Origin: Acinetobacter dispersus
Lineage (GTDB): Bacteria; Pseudomonadota; Gammaproteobacteria; Pseudomonadales; Moraxellaceae
DNA: 64,000 nt
Direction of reading: 5' to 3'
Assembly (NCBI RefSeq): GCF_009884975.1
Contig: NZ_CP041970.1
Location: 3,410,001 to 3,474,000, forward strand
Numbering within the stretch: position 1 is the first letter of the stretch; each line of letters starts with the position of its first letter. The notes below the pieces were generated by a model, which had not been told where the DNA came from, searched no databases, and worked only from the letters and a program-made list of their open reading frames with translations. A program made the position numbers and the translations under genes. Shown here piece by piece: positions 20,130-28,700 of this stretch.

Positions 20130-20177
20130 AAAAAAACCGCTTTAATGAGGAACTTTTAAAGTTCTACAAAAAGCGGT
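20130..20177 (-). terminator. bfd terminator
   Basis: On the minus strand ACCGCTTT and AAAGCGGT arms enclose an inner GAACTTT/AAAGTTC stem, then a run of seven T. A long double hairpin about 50 bases after the bfd stop. Confidence 0.85.
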
Positions 20178-20227
20178 GGAGTCGTAAAAAACGAGTTGAA
20201 ATTGTGTGAAATTATTTAAAAAATAAA

Positions 20228-20422
20228 TTAAGCAGCTATAGAGATGCGTGCAGCGATTTCAGCCAGTTCATCACTGATAATTGTACGAGCTTCAGGAGCA
20301 CAACGACCACAACATGTACCTAGGTCGAGTAGGTCACGGATTTCACGATAGCTTTCAGCGCCATTTGCAACGGCGTCTTTGATATCCTGATCTGTAATTC
20401 CACGACATAAACAAACATACAT
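20228..20422 (-). CDS. bfd: bacterioferritin-associated ferredoxin
   Basis: Small 2Fe-2S protein that docks on bacterioferritin and supplies electrons to free stored iron. It has 64 residues from ATG 20422 (MYVCLCRGITDQDI). Ligands are C4 and C6 (CLC) and C37/C40 or nearby in GTCCGRCAPEA, the BFD domain pattern. A perfect Fur box lies 42 bases upstream, so it should be induced when iron is scarce, matching its role. Confidence 0.93.
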   Translation of the reverse strand: MYVCLCRGITDQDIKDAVANGAESYREIRDLLDLGTCCGRCAPEARTIISDELAEIAARISIAA

Positions 20423-20463
20423 GGGAGTGAGCCACAAATATAAATGCGATAATTGATATTATT

Positions 20464-20476
20464 GATAATTATTATC
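20464..20476. promoter_or_regulatory. Fur box upstream of bfd
   Basis: GATAAT-T-ATTATC is a perfect 6-1-6 inverted repeat 42 bases before the bfd ATG on the minus strand. The same hexamers occur in the Fur box at 9130. Confidence 0.8.
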
Positions 20477-20551
20477 GTTTGTCAATGAATTTCATTCTAA
20501 CAATGCGTATATTCTTATTGAGAATTTGAATAAAAAAATACCACATGAGCG

Positions 20552-20576
20552 GAAATCCGAGTGCTGCTCGGATTTC
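20552..20576 (-). terminator. hairpin after ridA
   Basis: GAAATCCGAG pairs perfectly with CTCGGATTTC (10 bp) around a five-base loop. On the minus strand a T7 run begins about 13 bases after the stem, further than usual, so it may be a terminator or an RNA-protecting 3' stem. Confidence 0.6.
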
Positions 20577-20641
20577 TGCGCAAGGGTGGTTTATAGTCTA
20601 GAAATATATTTGAGGTTAAGTTTTTGAATTATATTTAAAAT

Positions 20642-21022
20642 TTATGGAATGATGACAATCCCATCCATCTCAACTAGCGCATTTTTAGGCAAGCTTGCAA
20701 CACCCAGCGCAGCACGTGCAGGATAAGGTTGAGCAAAGTATTCGCCCATGATCTGATTCACTAACTGAAAGTGAGACAGATCTGTAAGGAAGATATTGAG
20801 TTTTGCAATGTCAGCCAAACTACCGCCTGCAGCAGTACAAACTGCTTTCAGGTTATCAAATACGCGGCGGATTTGAGCTTCAATGCCTTCTACAAGTTCC
20901 ATACTATACGGATCTAAACCAATCTGGCCTGAAAGATAGAGTGTATTGCCAACAAGAATTGCTTGAGAATATGTTCCGATAGCAGCAGGGGCGTGTTCAG
21001 TATGAATAACTTGGCGTGACAT
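20642..21022 (-). CDS. ridA: RidA family 2-iminobutanoate/2-iminopropanoate deaminase
   Basis: Hydrolyses reactive enamine/imine intermediates made by PLP enzymes such as threonine dehydratase. The protein has 126 residues and the YjgF/RidA fold. It shows [21 protein letters not shown] near the N-terminus (split core), the active-site Arg in [14 protein letters not shown] and the final Glu in LVEMDGIVI. It lies downstream of spoT on the same strand. This spoT-ridA order is frequent in gammaproteobacteria. Confidence 0.94.
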   Translation of the reverse strand: MSRQVIHTEHAPAAIGTYSQAILVGNTLYLSGQIGLDPYSMELVEGIEAQIRRVFDNLKAVCTAAGGSLADIAKLNIFLTDLSHFQLVNQIMGEYFAQPYPARAALGVASLPKNALVEMDGIVIIP

Positions 21023-21187
21023 TTAGCTCTCCTAAGTGGTTTTTCTATCTTAAACCATGTGACTTTAACACAAAAGTGTAGGCGCGAAAGTGCTGAATAC
21101 TGCGTAGTCGCTGTTGCATAGATTGATTGTTAGGATTTTTATATCTCTAAATGCTGTAGCTGATTCACTGAATATCTACAGTGAGAT

Positions 21188-23305
21188 TTAGTTAGCTGTC
21201 GCTAATTTTGCAACCTCAGGCTGGACGATTGGCATGTTTAAGCGCTCAATACGAGGAAAACCAAAATGCATTCTTAAGTCGCGAATGATCTGTGCGATTT
21301 GATTACGGTTACTCACCACAATATTGACATAGGTTTTTTGGTCTTGAGAGTGAACCATTTCTACGCCAGTCTTTGCTTTTCGACATTGATAGATCAAATC
21401 AGAAATTTGTTCATCATTCATAGCCATATGAATACACAGATAAGCACTGAAGCGAACATCGTCAATTTCTTCAGATTGCCAATGTAGAGGCATGATATTT
21501 TCAGGATGTAGATGTTGTTCATGTAATAAGTTGCGACAACGGGAACGATGTACGATCAAGCCTCGTCGTGACAGATGGCCCTGAATTGGATCACCCAGTA
21601 CAGGATTACAGCAATGCGCATATTTTACATCAACGCCTTCTGTACCAATAATCAAACGATCAGATACTTCTTGATGTTGTGAATGGTAGTCCTGAGCAAA
21701 TAGATGATTTGCGACCAGCTGTGGTAATAGATCTCCTACAGCAATTTGCTCGAACAACGTATCCTTACTGCTTAAGTGTCGCCACTCGAGGACGTTAATC
21801 CAATCAGTCGGTGAAAGATCATTGATGGAACGCTGGAACAGTTTTAAGGCACGATTTAATGCCTGCTGCCCAACTAAGCGTTGTTCTTCAATATCTTGCT
21901 CACGGAGTATATTTTGTAGTGCGCGGCGTGCTTTTTGTGTATTGATGAAGCTGAGCCAATCTGGATTTGGGGTAGCAAGCACATCGGTAATAATTTCCAC
22001 CACTTGTCCGCTGTGTAGCGGTGTCGACAATGGACGAATTTCACCATCAACTTTTGCACCCACGGCATGGTTGCCTAAAAATAGGCTGGCAGAATAAGCA
22101 AAATCAACCACGGTTGCTCCCTGCGGTAATTCATGCAGTTGACCATGTGGCGTATACACCCAGATTTTTTCTTGGTGTAAATAATCGAGCAAATCGCTAA
22201 ATGTGGTTTTAGCACAACCACTATCAATCAATGTATTCAAGTTTTGCATCGAGGCTTGAATCGCTGAACGGCAGGCTTGGGGTGCATTTTCCCCAAGTAC
22301 AACACCAAAACGAGCTGCTTTACGCATTAGCTCAGTCTGAATGGTTAGAGACAGTGTTGTTTTTTCGCCTTTCAGCTTAATCATGAGCGATTGGTTGCCG
22401 CCTGGTAGAGGGCGGCGAATATGATCTCGATATTGTAAAACTTGGAAATTGTCTTTGAGTGCTTCAACTAAACGGTCACAATCGGCGATGCTTTGTAAAA
22501 TGATTTCAAAAGCATGACTATGACTGAGTTCATTGAGATCAATTTCATTTTTTACGAAATGGCGGAGTAATTCGATATTGTTATTTTTCTTTTTAATTCG
22601 GCCTTTTAGCTCATGGGTTTTTAATAAGTCAGAGAGTTTTTGTTCCCAAATTGCCTGATATTCACAACGTCTAGGCTTGGTTTCTAATAATGCAGTTTGC
22701 ACATCATTAAACATATCTAAATCAAGATTTTGATAGCACAGATGTTCAAGGTTATCTGCCATCTCATTCATACCAACAAGACGCGCCATTGGGACGAAAA
22801 CATCGAGTGTTTCCTGCGCAATACGCGCTCGTTTGTCAGGACGAAGAGCACCCAAGGTGGTCATATTATGATAACGATCAGCCAGTTTAATAATAATGAC
22901 ACGCGGGTCTTGTAGAGTCGCTTGTAAAATTTTTCGGAACGATGCGGCTTTGTTATATTCTTTATCACTGGAATGGCTCAGTTTGGTGACACCATCCACG
23001 AGTTCCGCAACAACTAAACCGTATTTTTGTCCAATTTCATCTTTGGTAAATTCAGTATCTTCAATCACATCATGCAATAAGGCAGCCATAAGTGTATCGG
23101 CATCAAGACGCATGTGCGCCAAAATGCAACTCACTGCAATCGGGTGTAGGACATAGGGCTCACCACTTTTACGCGTAATACCGCTATGCGCTAAATCAGC
23201 AAAATCGCAGGCAGCAAGCACACGTTGAACGTCACTATCTTGGAGATAGGCTTCAATAATTGCTTTGAGCTGTTGCTTGGCTTGGCTGACCTCTTCGCCT
23301 GGCAT
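21188..23305 (-). CDS. spoT: SpoT-type (p)ppGpp hydrolase with degenerate synthetase region
   Basis: A 705-residue RelA/SpoT homologue. Start ATG 23305 has AAGGTG at six bases. The N-terminal HD hydrolase domain is intact: H54 (VLHP), H78-D79 and E82-D83 in LLHDVIEDT, then KLADRYHNMTTLGAL. The following region (about 195-345), where the ppGpp synthetase should be, does not show GRxKxxxSIxxKM or YxSLHT; the nearest stretch reads PLPGGNQSLMIKLKGEK. The TGS domain (KIWVYTPHGQLHELPQGATV near 378, DFAYSA), helical/zinc-finger part (VKYAHCCNPVLGDPI) and ACT domain remain. So it is probably a hydrolase only, as reported for Acinetobacter SpoT. Synthesis would come from RelA, not in the window. Confidence 0.92.
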   Translation of the reverse strand: MPGEEVSQAKQQLKAIIEAYLQDSDVQRVLAACDFADLAHSGITRKSGEPYVLHPIAVSCILAHMRLDADTLMAALLHDVIEDTEFTKDEIGQKYGLVVAELVDGVTKLSHSSDKEYNKAASFRKILQATLQDPRVIIIKLADRYHNMTTLGALRPDKRARIAQETLDVFVPMARLVGMNEMADNLEHLCYQNLDLDMFNDVQTALLETKPRRCEYQAIWEQKLSDLLKTHELKGRIKKKNNNIELLRHFVKNEIDLNELSHSHAFEIILQSIADCDRLVEALKDNFQVLQYRDHIRRPLPGGNQSLMIKLKGEKTTLSLTIQTELMRKAARFGVVLGENAPQACRSAIQASMQNLNTLIDSGCAKTTFSDLLDYLHQEKIWVYTPHGQLHELPQGATVVDFAYSASLFLGNHAVGAKVDGEIRPLSTPLHSGQVVEIITDVLATPNPDWLSFINTQKARRALQNILREQDIEEQRLVGQQALNRALKLFQRSINDLSPTDWINVLEWRHLSSKDTLFEQIAVGDLLPQLVANHLFAQDYHSQHQEVSDRLIIGTEGVDVKYAHCCNPVLGDPIQGHLSRRGLIVHRSRCRNLLHEQHLHPENIMPLHWQSEEIDDVRFSAYLCIHMAMNDEQISDLIYQCRKAKTGVEMVHSQDQKTYVNIVVSNRNQIAQIIRDLRMHFGFPRIERLNMPIVQPEVAKLATAN

Positions 23306-23555
23306 ATAACACCTTTTATAACATGAATTCAGTAATGATCGGGCTAGTTGATATTTCAACCTTGCATTGCGTTATCGAGAATACATCGGGAGCGATGAAG
23401 GCTCCGCAAAACTAGGCGTGAAACATAAACCTTGTCCCTAGCCTCTAATGAAAAGCATATTGCTAAACTTGTCAATTTGTTCATTATAAAAACTCGTAAA
23501 TTTTTTCAATGAAGGATATTGCTTTTATCAATATGCACCGAATTTTGCAAGAAAG

Positions 23556-23587
23556 AAAAAAGCCCAGAGTCTTCACAATGGGCTTTT
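23556..23587 (-). terminator. rpoZ terminator
   Basis: On the minus strand AAGCCCA and TGGGCTT arms are followed by TTTTTTC, 20 bases after the rpoZ stop. It separates gmk-rpoZ from spoT, which therefore needs its own promoter in the 300-base gap 23306-23605; none was fixed by eye. Confidence 0.85.
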
Positions 23588-23605
23588 ACACAGAACAAAT
23601 TCGAT

Positions 23606-23884
23606 TTAGAAAGTGAAACCTTCTAAGTTTAATGAATTTGTAGACAGTACCATATCAAGATTTGATGTTTGGTAGTCTTGATCGCGCTGTTTTAAAATTT
23701 CTTTAGTCACATGACCAACCGCAATTTCGCGTAATGCAACAACTGTTGGTTTATCATTATCCCATTCTACAGTTGGTTCCATACCTTGACGTGCTAATTG
23801 ACGTGCACGTTTACTCGCTACCAGTACTAACTCAAAGCGGTTATCTACGTGGTCTAAACAATCTTCAACGGTTACACGTGCCAT
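23606..23884 (-). CDS. rpoZ: RNA polymerase omega subunit
   Basis: Assists assembly of the beta' subunit and forms part of a ppGpp site. It has 92 residues with the conserved start [20 protein letters not shown], then [12 protein letters not shown] and [15 protein letters not shown]. It lies between gmk and spoT, the gmk-rpoZ-spoT order of many gammaproteobacteria. Confidence 0.97.
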   Translation of the reverse strand: MARVTVEDCLDHVDNRFELVLVASKRARQLARQGMEPTVEWDNDKPTVVALREIAVGHVTKEILKQRDQDYQTSNLDMVLSTNSLNLEGFTF

Positions 23885-23953
23885 AAGTTGTCTCGTTTGA
23901 ACATTACATTTGAAAGACTGAGTATTATAAAAGGCTTTTATACAAGACTCAAG

Positions 23954-24577
23954 TTATTCGCGATTAAGGGTAATTAAGTTTTCAATTAATTGTTGATGAC
24001 GATTGCTTTGTTGCAAGGTGACCAAACGGTTTGCAGTGATGATCGCTTCTAAATCATGTACCGCTTTATTGAAATCATCATTAATAATAACGTAGTCAAA
24101 ACTGGCAAAATGACGCATATCTTCAACGGCACATCCTAGGCGATGTTCAATCACATCAACAGAATCCGTACCTCGATTTGAAAGGCGCTGTCTTAAATCA
24201 TATTGTGTTGGTGGAAGGATAAAAATTTGTTTTGATTCAGGAAATAGTCGACGTACCTGTTCAGCACCTTGCCAGTCAATTTCAAGTAAAACGTCATGAC
24301 CTTGCTGCAGTTGTTCTTTTACTTTGGCTTGTGAGGTACCGTAATAGTTTCCGAATACTTCTGCGTACTCAATGAAACCACCTTCTTCAACTTGTGCTAA
24401 AAAGGTTTCTTTATTGGTAAAATGATAGTGAACACCATCAAGTTCACCAGGACGTTGACCACGTGTAGTATGTGAGACAGAAACGTGGAGGTTGCTGACT
24501 CGATCGAGTAGGGCTTTGACCAAAGATGTTTTGCCTGTTCCTGAGGCTGCAGAAACGACAAACAAGAGACCCGACAT
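23954..24577 (-). CDS. gmk: guanylate kinase
   Basis: Phosphorylates GMP to GDP with ATP. It has 207 residues. The P-loop SAASGTGKTSL lies at residues 9-19, the GMP-binding SHTTRGQRPGE near 35, and YAEVFGNYYGTS near 76. The lid and TDSVDVIEHRL follow. It begins divergently from ispH, with about 100 bases between the start codons, and leads the gmk-rpoZ unit. Confidence 0.96.
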   Translation of the reverse strand: MSGLLFVVSAASGTGKTSLVKALLDRVSNLHVSVSHTTRGQRPGELDGVHYHFTNKETFLAQVEEGGFIEYAEVFGNYYGTSQAKVKEQLQQGHDVLLEIDWQGAEQVRRLFPESKQIFILPPTQYDLRQRLSNRGTDSVDVIEHRLGCAVEDMRHFASFDYVIINDDFNKAVHDLEAIITANRLVTLQQSNRHQQLIENLITLNRE

Positions 24578-24680
24578 GATATTTTTCCTGAATATGATAA
24601 AATATCTTGGCTATTGTAGTGTAGCGTGCCATTAAACGAAATAGTTTGGTGTAAAAATTCAGTTGATGAGAGAGGATGTT

Positions 24681-25631
24681 ATGGAAATCGTGTTGGCCAA
24701 TCCACGAGGCTTTTGTGCTGGTGTTGACCGTGCTATAGCAATCGTCAATCGGGCACTGGAATGTTTTAACCCACCTATTTATGTCCGTCATGAAGTGGTA
24801 CATAACAAATTTGTGGTCGATGACTTACGCCAGCGTGGTGCTGTTTTTGTGGATGAACTGGATCAGGTTCCTGATGATTCTATTGTGATTTTTAGTGCGC
24901 ATGGTGTATCTAAAGCGGTACAGCAAGAAGCAGATCGTCGTGGTTTAAAAGTATTTGATGCAACTTGTCCGTTGGTGACTAAAGTGCATATTGAAGTGAC
25001 CAAGTATGCCCGTGAAGGGACCGAAGCCATTCTGATTGGACATGAAGGTCACCCAGAAGTTGAAGGCACCATGGGGCAGTATGATAAAACTAAAGGTGGC
25101 GCAATTTATCTAGTTGAAGACGAAGAGGATGTCGACGCATTGATGGTGAACCATCCTGATAAGGTTGCTTTTGTCACACAAACCACGCTTTCAATTGATG
25201 ATACGGCCAAAGTAATTGATGCTTTGAGAGCCAAATTCCCAATGATCCAAGGGCCACGTAAAGATGATATTTGCTACGCAACACAAAACCGCCAAGATGC
25301 GGTGCGTGACTTAGCTGAGCAGTGTGATGTGGTTTTGGTGGTGGGTTCACCAAATTCATCAAATTCAAATCGTTTACGTGAATTAGCTGAGCGCATGGGT
25401 AAGTCGGCCTACCTTGTCGATAATGCAGATCAGCTCGAAAAAGATTGGTTTAAAGCTGAGAGTAAAATTGGTGTCACTGCGGGTGCATCAGCACCTGAAA
25501 TTCTCATTAAACAAGTGATTCAGCGTTTACAAGATTGGGGTGCAACACCACCTAAAGAGTTAAAGGGTCGAGAGGAAAATATCACTTTTAGTCTACCAAA
25601 AGAGTTGCGTATACAGGTGATACAAGCCTAA
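24681..25631 (+). CDS. ispH: HMBPP reductase IspH
   Basis: 4-hydroxy-3-methylbut-2-enyl diphosphate reductase, the last MEP-pathway step, making IPP and DMAPP with a 4Fe-4S cluster. Start ATG 24681 has GAGGA upstream; the in-frame TTG at 24663 is not needed. The 316 residues carry the three cluster cysteines in PRGFCAGV (C12), [11 protein letters not shown] (near 95) and [10 protein letters not shown] (near 196), and the H-containing [15 protein letters not shown] terminator follows, and the minor-pilin operon begins beyond it, as commonly seen in Acinetobacter. Confidence 0.97.
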   Translation: MEIVLANPRGFCAGVDRAIAIVNRALECFNPPIYVRHEVVHNKFVVDDLRQRGAVFVDELDQVPDDSIVIFSAHGVSKAVQQEADRRGLKVFDATCPLVTKVHIEVTKYAREGTEAILIGHEGHPEVEGTMGQYDKTKGGAIYLVEDEEDVDALMVNHPDKVAFVTQTTLSIDDTAKVIDALRAKFPMIQGPRKDDICYATQNRQDAVRDLAEQCDVVLVVGSPNSSNSNRLRELAERMGKSAYLVDNADQLEKDWFKAESKIGVTAGASAPEILIKQVIQRLQDWGATPPKELKGREENITFSLPKELRIQVIQA

Positions 25632-25655
25632 TTTTATTAGAAAAATGTGAACTAG

Positions 25656-25689
25656 AAACGGATGAAGAACACTCCATCCGTTTTTTTTT
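25656..25689 (+). terminator. ispH terminator
   Basis: ACGGATG and CATCCGT arms with a 10-base loop, then nine T. Strong intrinsic terminator 25 bases after the ispH stop. Confidence 0.9.
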
Positions 25690-25771
25690 GGTGCTTATCA
25701 GCTTTGTATTGGTTCTGTAAAAATAAAATTTAATATAGAGTGGTGAATTTTAATAATTGGGTGCTGGGGAA

Positions 25772-26335
25772 ATGGGGAAAACTCGGGGATTCACCTTAAT
25801 TGAGTTGATGGTGACGATTACGGTGATGGCTGTAATTGCGATGATGGCGGTGCCTTCATTTGGTAATTTAATTGCGAGAAAGAAGCTAGATACAACAGCG
25901 AAAGAATATGCCTTACTTTTTGGTGAGGTGAGAGGTAAGGCAATTGGATTACAAAAAGAAATAACAATCAAGAAATGCCCTATAGTCGGCGGAAATGAAG
26001 AATGTCCGTCGAATACTGCAACGACCTATTATCAGTCTGCGAAGGTTGGAAATTTGAATCTTACAAGTGATTATGTGGGTCATGGAGATATCATTTTAAA
26101 ATTCGGAGCAAATGGTTTAACGAGTTCTTTAAATACAAGACCTATTCCTAATCCTAATTATATTGCGAGTAATCCGACAGATTTAACAACAAATCCTCCA
26201 ACAAATCCTCCAACCATAGATGAGATTGTGCCACTTGAATTTACGTTGTGTGACTCAGTGTTAAAACAGAGCAGAATTATTTTAATTTCAAAAGTGGGTA
26301 CTGTTGACAGTATTACTTCGGGGGCTTGCACATGA
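25772..26335 (+). CDS. fimT: FimT/FimU-type minor pilin (operon 1)
   Basis: Minor pilin or pseudopilin of the GspH/FimT family, part of the pilus-tip initiation complex. Start ATG 25772 (CTGGGGA upstream) gives a six-residue leader MGKTRG followed by [20 protein letters not shown]; Glu5 is present. It has 187 residues. A GspH-like body follows and the C-terminus ends SITSGACT, with paired cysteines (LCDS and GACT). A 12-base direct repeat at about 26188-26213 encodes NPPTNPPT. The stop overlaps pilV (ATGA). Paralogue of the gene at 34542, whose end EGACT is shared. Confidence 0.85.
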   Translation: MGKTRGFTLIELMVTITVMAVIAMMAVPSFGNLIARKKLDTTAKEYALLFGEVRGKAIGLQKEITIKKCPIVGGNEECPSNTATTYYQSAKVGNLNLTSDYVGHGDIILKFGANGLTSSLNTRPIPNPNYIASNPTDLTTNPPTNPPTIDEIVPLEFTLCDSVLKQSRIILISKVGTVDSITSGACT

Positions 26336-26871
26336 GTAAAATTTCTCAGCGAGGTGTTGGCCTTATTGAGGTATTGGTTGCACTTGTCATTTTGGCATTA
26401 GGTGTATTGGGGTTCACGGCTTTACAACTAAGAGCTTTAGATGCAGCACAAGAGGCTACAGAGCAATCTGTTGCAATGAATACAGCACGAGATTTAGCTG
26501 AACGAATACGTGTAAATAGAACGGCTTTAGCTGCCTATAAAACGGCAATAAATATAAAAGTAGCAGATGACGATAAGCTAACTTGCATTGGTACAGAAAG
26601 TCGGGATGCTAGTCCAACTACTAAAAAAATAGATGTACCTAAATGTAATCCAACTGTTATGGCACAACATGATGCGGTTGAAATTCTTAAGAAAATAAAT
26701 GCTCAAGGACAGACGATTGTTATTGCAGATTGTGTAGGAAGTTCTTTGAGCTGCATTTATGTTGCTTGGGGTAAGACAAATATTACAGCGAGCAATATTA
26801 GTCAATGTGTTGATACAACAACAGGTGTTTATCAAGTCGATACCAAGTGTTTAGTTATGGAGGCATTCTAG
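26332..26871 (+). CDS. pilV: minor pilin PilV (operon 1)
   Basis: Type IV pilus minor pilin. It has 179 residues with a leader of nine, cut before VGLIEVLVALVILALGVLGF; Glu5 is present. The PilV signature TALQLRALDAAQEA, then ARDLAERIRVNR, is clear, and the end CIYVAW...CLVMEAF is nearly repeated in the operon 2 copy (CIYVAW...CLFLEAY). Its start overlaps the fimT stop as ATGA, giving coupled translation, and pilW follows after one base. Confidence 0.9.
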   Translation: MSKISQRGVGLIEVLVALVILALGVLGFTALQLRALDAAQEATEQSVAMNTARDLAERIRVNRTALAAYKTAINIKVADDDKLTCIGTESRDASPTTKKIDVPKCNPTVMAQHDAVEILKKINAQGQTIVIADCVGSSLSCIYVAWGKTNITASNISQCVDTTTGVYQVDTKCLVMEAF

Positions 26872-26872
26872 A

Positions 26873-27922
26873 ATGAAGCGTCGATCAACTAAATGTAATT
26901 TAGAGAATAAATTTATCTCTACTTATGAGGATGGTACTTTGCAAGCGAAAGCGTATTTTGCCCAGCGCCATTCGGGGTTTACTTTAATTGAATTGATGAT
27001 TGCGCTTGCTTTAGGGTTATTAGTGAGTGCAGTGGCAATTCAGTTATTTTTGACAAGCCAGCGCAGTATTACAACTCAACAAGCAATGATGAATTTGCAA
27101 AACTCGACATTATTTGGTTTGGGAACCATGATTAATGACATCCGTTTAGCAAATTATAATTCATCTCAACCTTATGTTAACGATAAGGTTTTATATGGTG
27201 GTGTTGTACTTTCCGCAAATAATATCTCTGCAAATTTACCTACTTTTACCATAAATTCAGAGTTGTTAACTCGTGGTTCAGTTGGACCTTCAAATTTGAA
27301 AGACCAGCAAAGTGATCAGTTGGTTATTCAATATCATGTCAGCACTGCAAATCAATACGATTGTGAAGGCCGAGGTTTAGCCTCCGGTGACTATGTGGTG
27401 GAACGCTATTTTTTAAGAGCTGATAGTAATCGAAGTGATCCAAATCAGCCTCTTGCCTTGGCCTGTAAGGCAGCTCGCTATACAGCGGCAAGTGCAAAAA
27501 CGAATACGACATTAAATCTGGCTGGAAATGGTGAAATTATTATTCCTCGGGCTGATCACTTTAGTGTGAGATTAGGTGTTGCATTTGATGGGGCAAATTC
27601 GACATGTGATGCGGTTACAGAAACAGCAGCAAGTAGTATAGCTAATATTGTTCCTGATACTCGATTAGATTGTTTTAGTTATATGAATATTGAAAATTAT
27701 CGAGCTTTAACCGGTGAAAAGCCTCAAATTGTTTCACTGCAAATAGGTTTACTTGTACGTTCAACAGATACTGGCGGAAATAATCAATTTTTTGATACTG
27801 ATCAAAAATATAAGGTTCTTAATGTTGATGAAAAGTTAAAGACTGATGATAAAAACAAGCTTTATTTGCGTAGCGTAGTTACACAAACCATCGCGATACG
27901 TAATGGCTTTGGTATTCAGTAA
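26873..27922 (+). CDS. pilW: minor pilin PilW/ComB-like (operon 1)
   Basis: PilW-type minor pilin of 349 residues. The mature helix begins [20 protein letters not shown], with Glu5. The leader from ATG 26873 is 35 residues, much longer than usual. The only other in-frame candidate is a TTG at about 26938 with no good SD, so the length may be real. The body has the PilW pattern RSITTQQAMMNLQNSTLFGLG in part and TLRSVVTQTIAIRNGFGI-like C-terminus, shared with operon 2 (VDQTISLRNAMGW). In A. baylyi the corresponding gene is called comB and is needed for transformation; that name is by analogy. Confidence 0.88.
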   Translation: MKRRSTKCNLENKFISTYEDGTLQAKAYFAQRHSGFTLIELMIALALGLLVSAVAIQLFLTSQRSITTQQAMMNLQNSTLFGLGTMINDIRLANYNSSQPYVNDKVLYGGVVLSANNISANLPTFTINSELLTRGSVGPSNLKDQQSDQLVIQYHVSTANQYDCEGRGLASGDYVVERYFLRADSNRSDPNQPLALACKAARYTAASAKTNTTLNLAGNGEIIIPRADHFSVRLGVAFDGANSTCDAVTETAASSIANIVPDTRLDCFSYMNIENYRALTGEKPQIVSLQIGLLVRSTDTGGNNQFFDTDQKYKVLNVDEKLKTDDKNKLYLRSVVTQTIAIRNGFGIQ

Positions 27923-27932
27923 GGAAGCTAGT

Positions 27933-28685
27933 ATGAGAATGCAAAAAAGAAAAAAATCACAGTCTGGCTCGGTCCTTATTGTCGTATTAATTATGCTCGT
28001 TCTTGTTACTTTAGCTGGGACGTGGGCGATACGAGGCAGTATTAACTCTTTAAAAATTGCGACGAATGCCCAAGCTCAGGCTTTACTCAAACAAACGAGT
28101 GACTCTGTTTTTTTTACTTTGGAAAATAAAACAGATAACGAACTTTCTTTTGCTCAAATGCGTATTGGTGATGGTATGTTGAATTATACCTTAAGACCTG
28201 AAAATAAAGGGAAAGAGCTCGTATTTTGTATTCGTGGAGGGACCACGGATAACTTTGAAGGTAGTCGTTTGGCAAGTGTAGTTTATTGGGATGGAACGAC
28301 GATTAAAAATACAGAAATGGGGAAAAATGGTTTCTGTCAAATGAGTCGCATAACAGATTTTTTGAGTAGCCGTAATGCTGTAATGACACAAGTAACAGTG
28401 CGGGCAGCTGCGAATGACCGTGATTGGGAACATATGATGGAAGGCGATGATAAAGAAAGCTCAAAAAGTACAGGTATTCAAAAGGTCACCATTACTGCTA
28501 CTTCTCTTTTACCAAATTTGAGTGATAGTTCACGCTCAGATATCAATACCTGCTTAACAGATTATACAAGTTTTGTTGATGATGGCGCTTCAAATGATAC
28601 GGTTACAGATTGTTTGTCAAAGAAAAATGTTCCATATAGTACGCAAGAAATGGAATACACCATCAAGACTGTACGTGCATCCTAA
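27933..28685 (+). CDS. pilX: minor pilin PilX (operon 1)
   Basis: A 250-residue PilX-type minor pilin. ATG 27933 has AAGGAAG upstream; the earlier in-frame codons to 27903 overlap pilW. The leader MRMQKRKKSQSG is followed by SVLIVVLIMLVLVTLAG, so the mature residue 1 is Ser and position 5 is Val, not Glu. Absence of Glu5 is seen in GspK/PilX-like tip subunits and fits a cap role. The body contains NSLKIATNAQAQALL and an end NTCLTDYTSF..DCLSKKNVPYSTQEMEYTIK (cysteine-containing) that is matched in the operon 2 copy. Confidence 0.88.
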   Translation: MRMQKRKKSQSGSVLIVVLIMLVLVTLAGTWAIRGSINSLKIATNAQAQALLKQTSDSVFFTLENKTDNELSFAQMRIGDGMLNYTLRPENKGKELVFCIRGGTTDNFEGSRLASVVYWDGTTIKNTEMGKNGFCQMSRITDFLSSRNAVMTQVTVRAAANDRDWEHMMEGDDKESSKSTGIQKVTITATSLLPNLSDSSRSDINTCLTDYTSFVDDGASNDTVTDCLSKKNVPYSTQEMEYTIKTVRAS

Positions 28686-28700
28686 AAAGGAAAATAAATC

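Noticed and set aside
25750..25971. Minus-strand ORF over the fimT start
   Set aside because: Shadow of the conserved prepilin helix codons.
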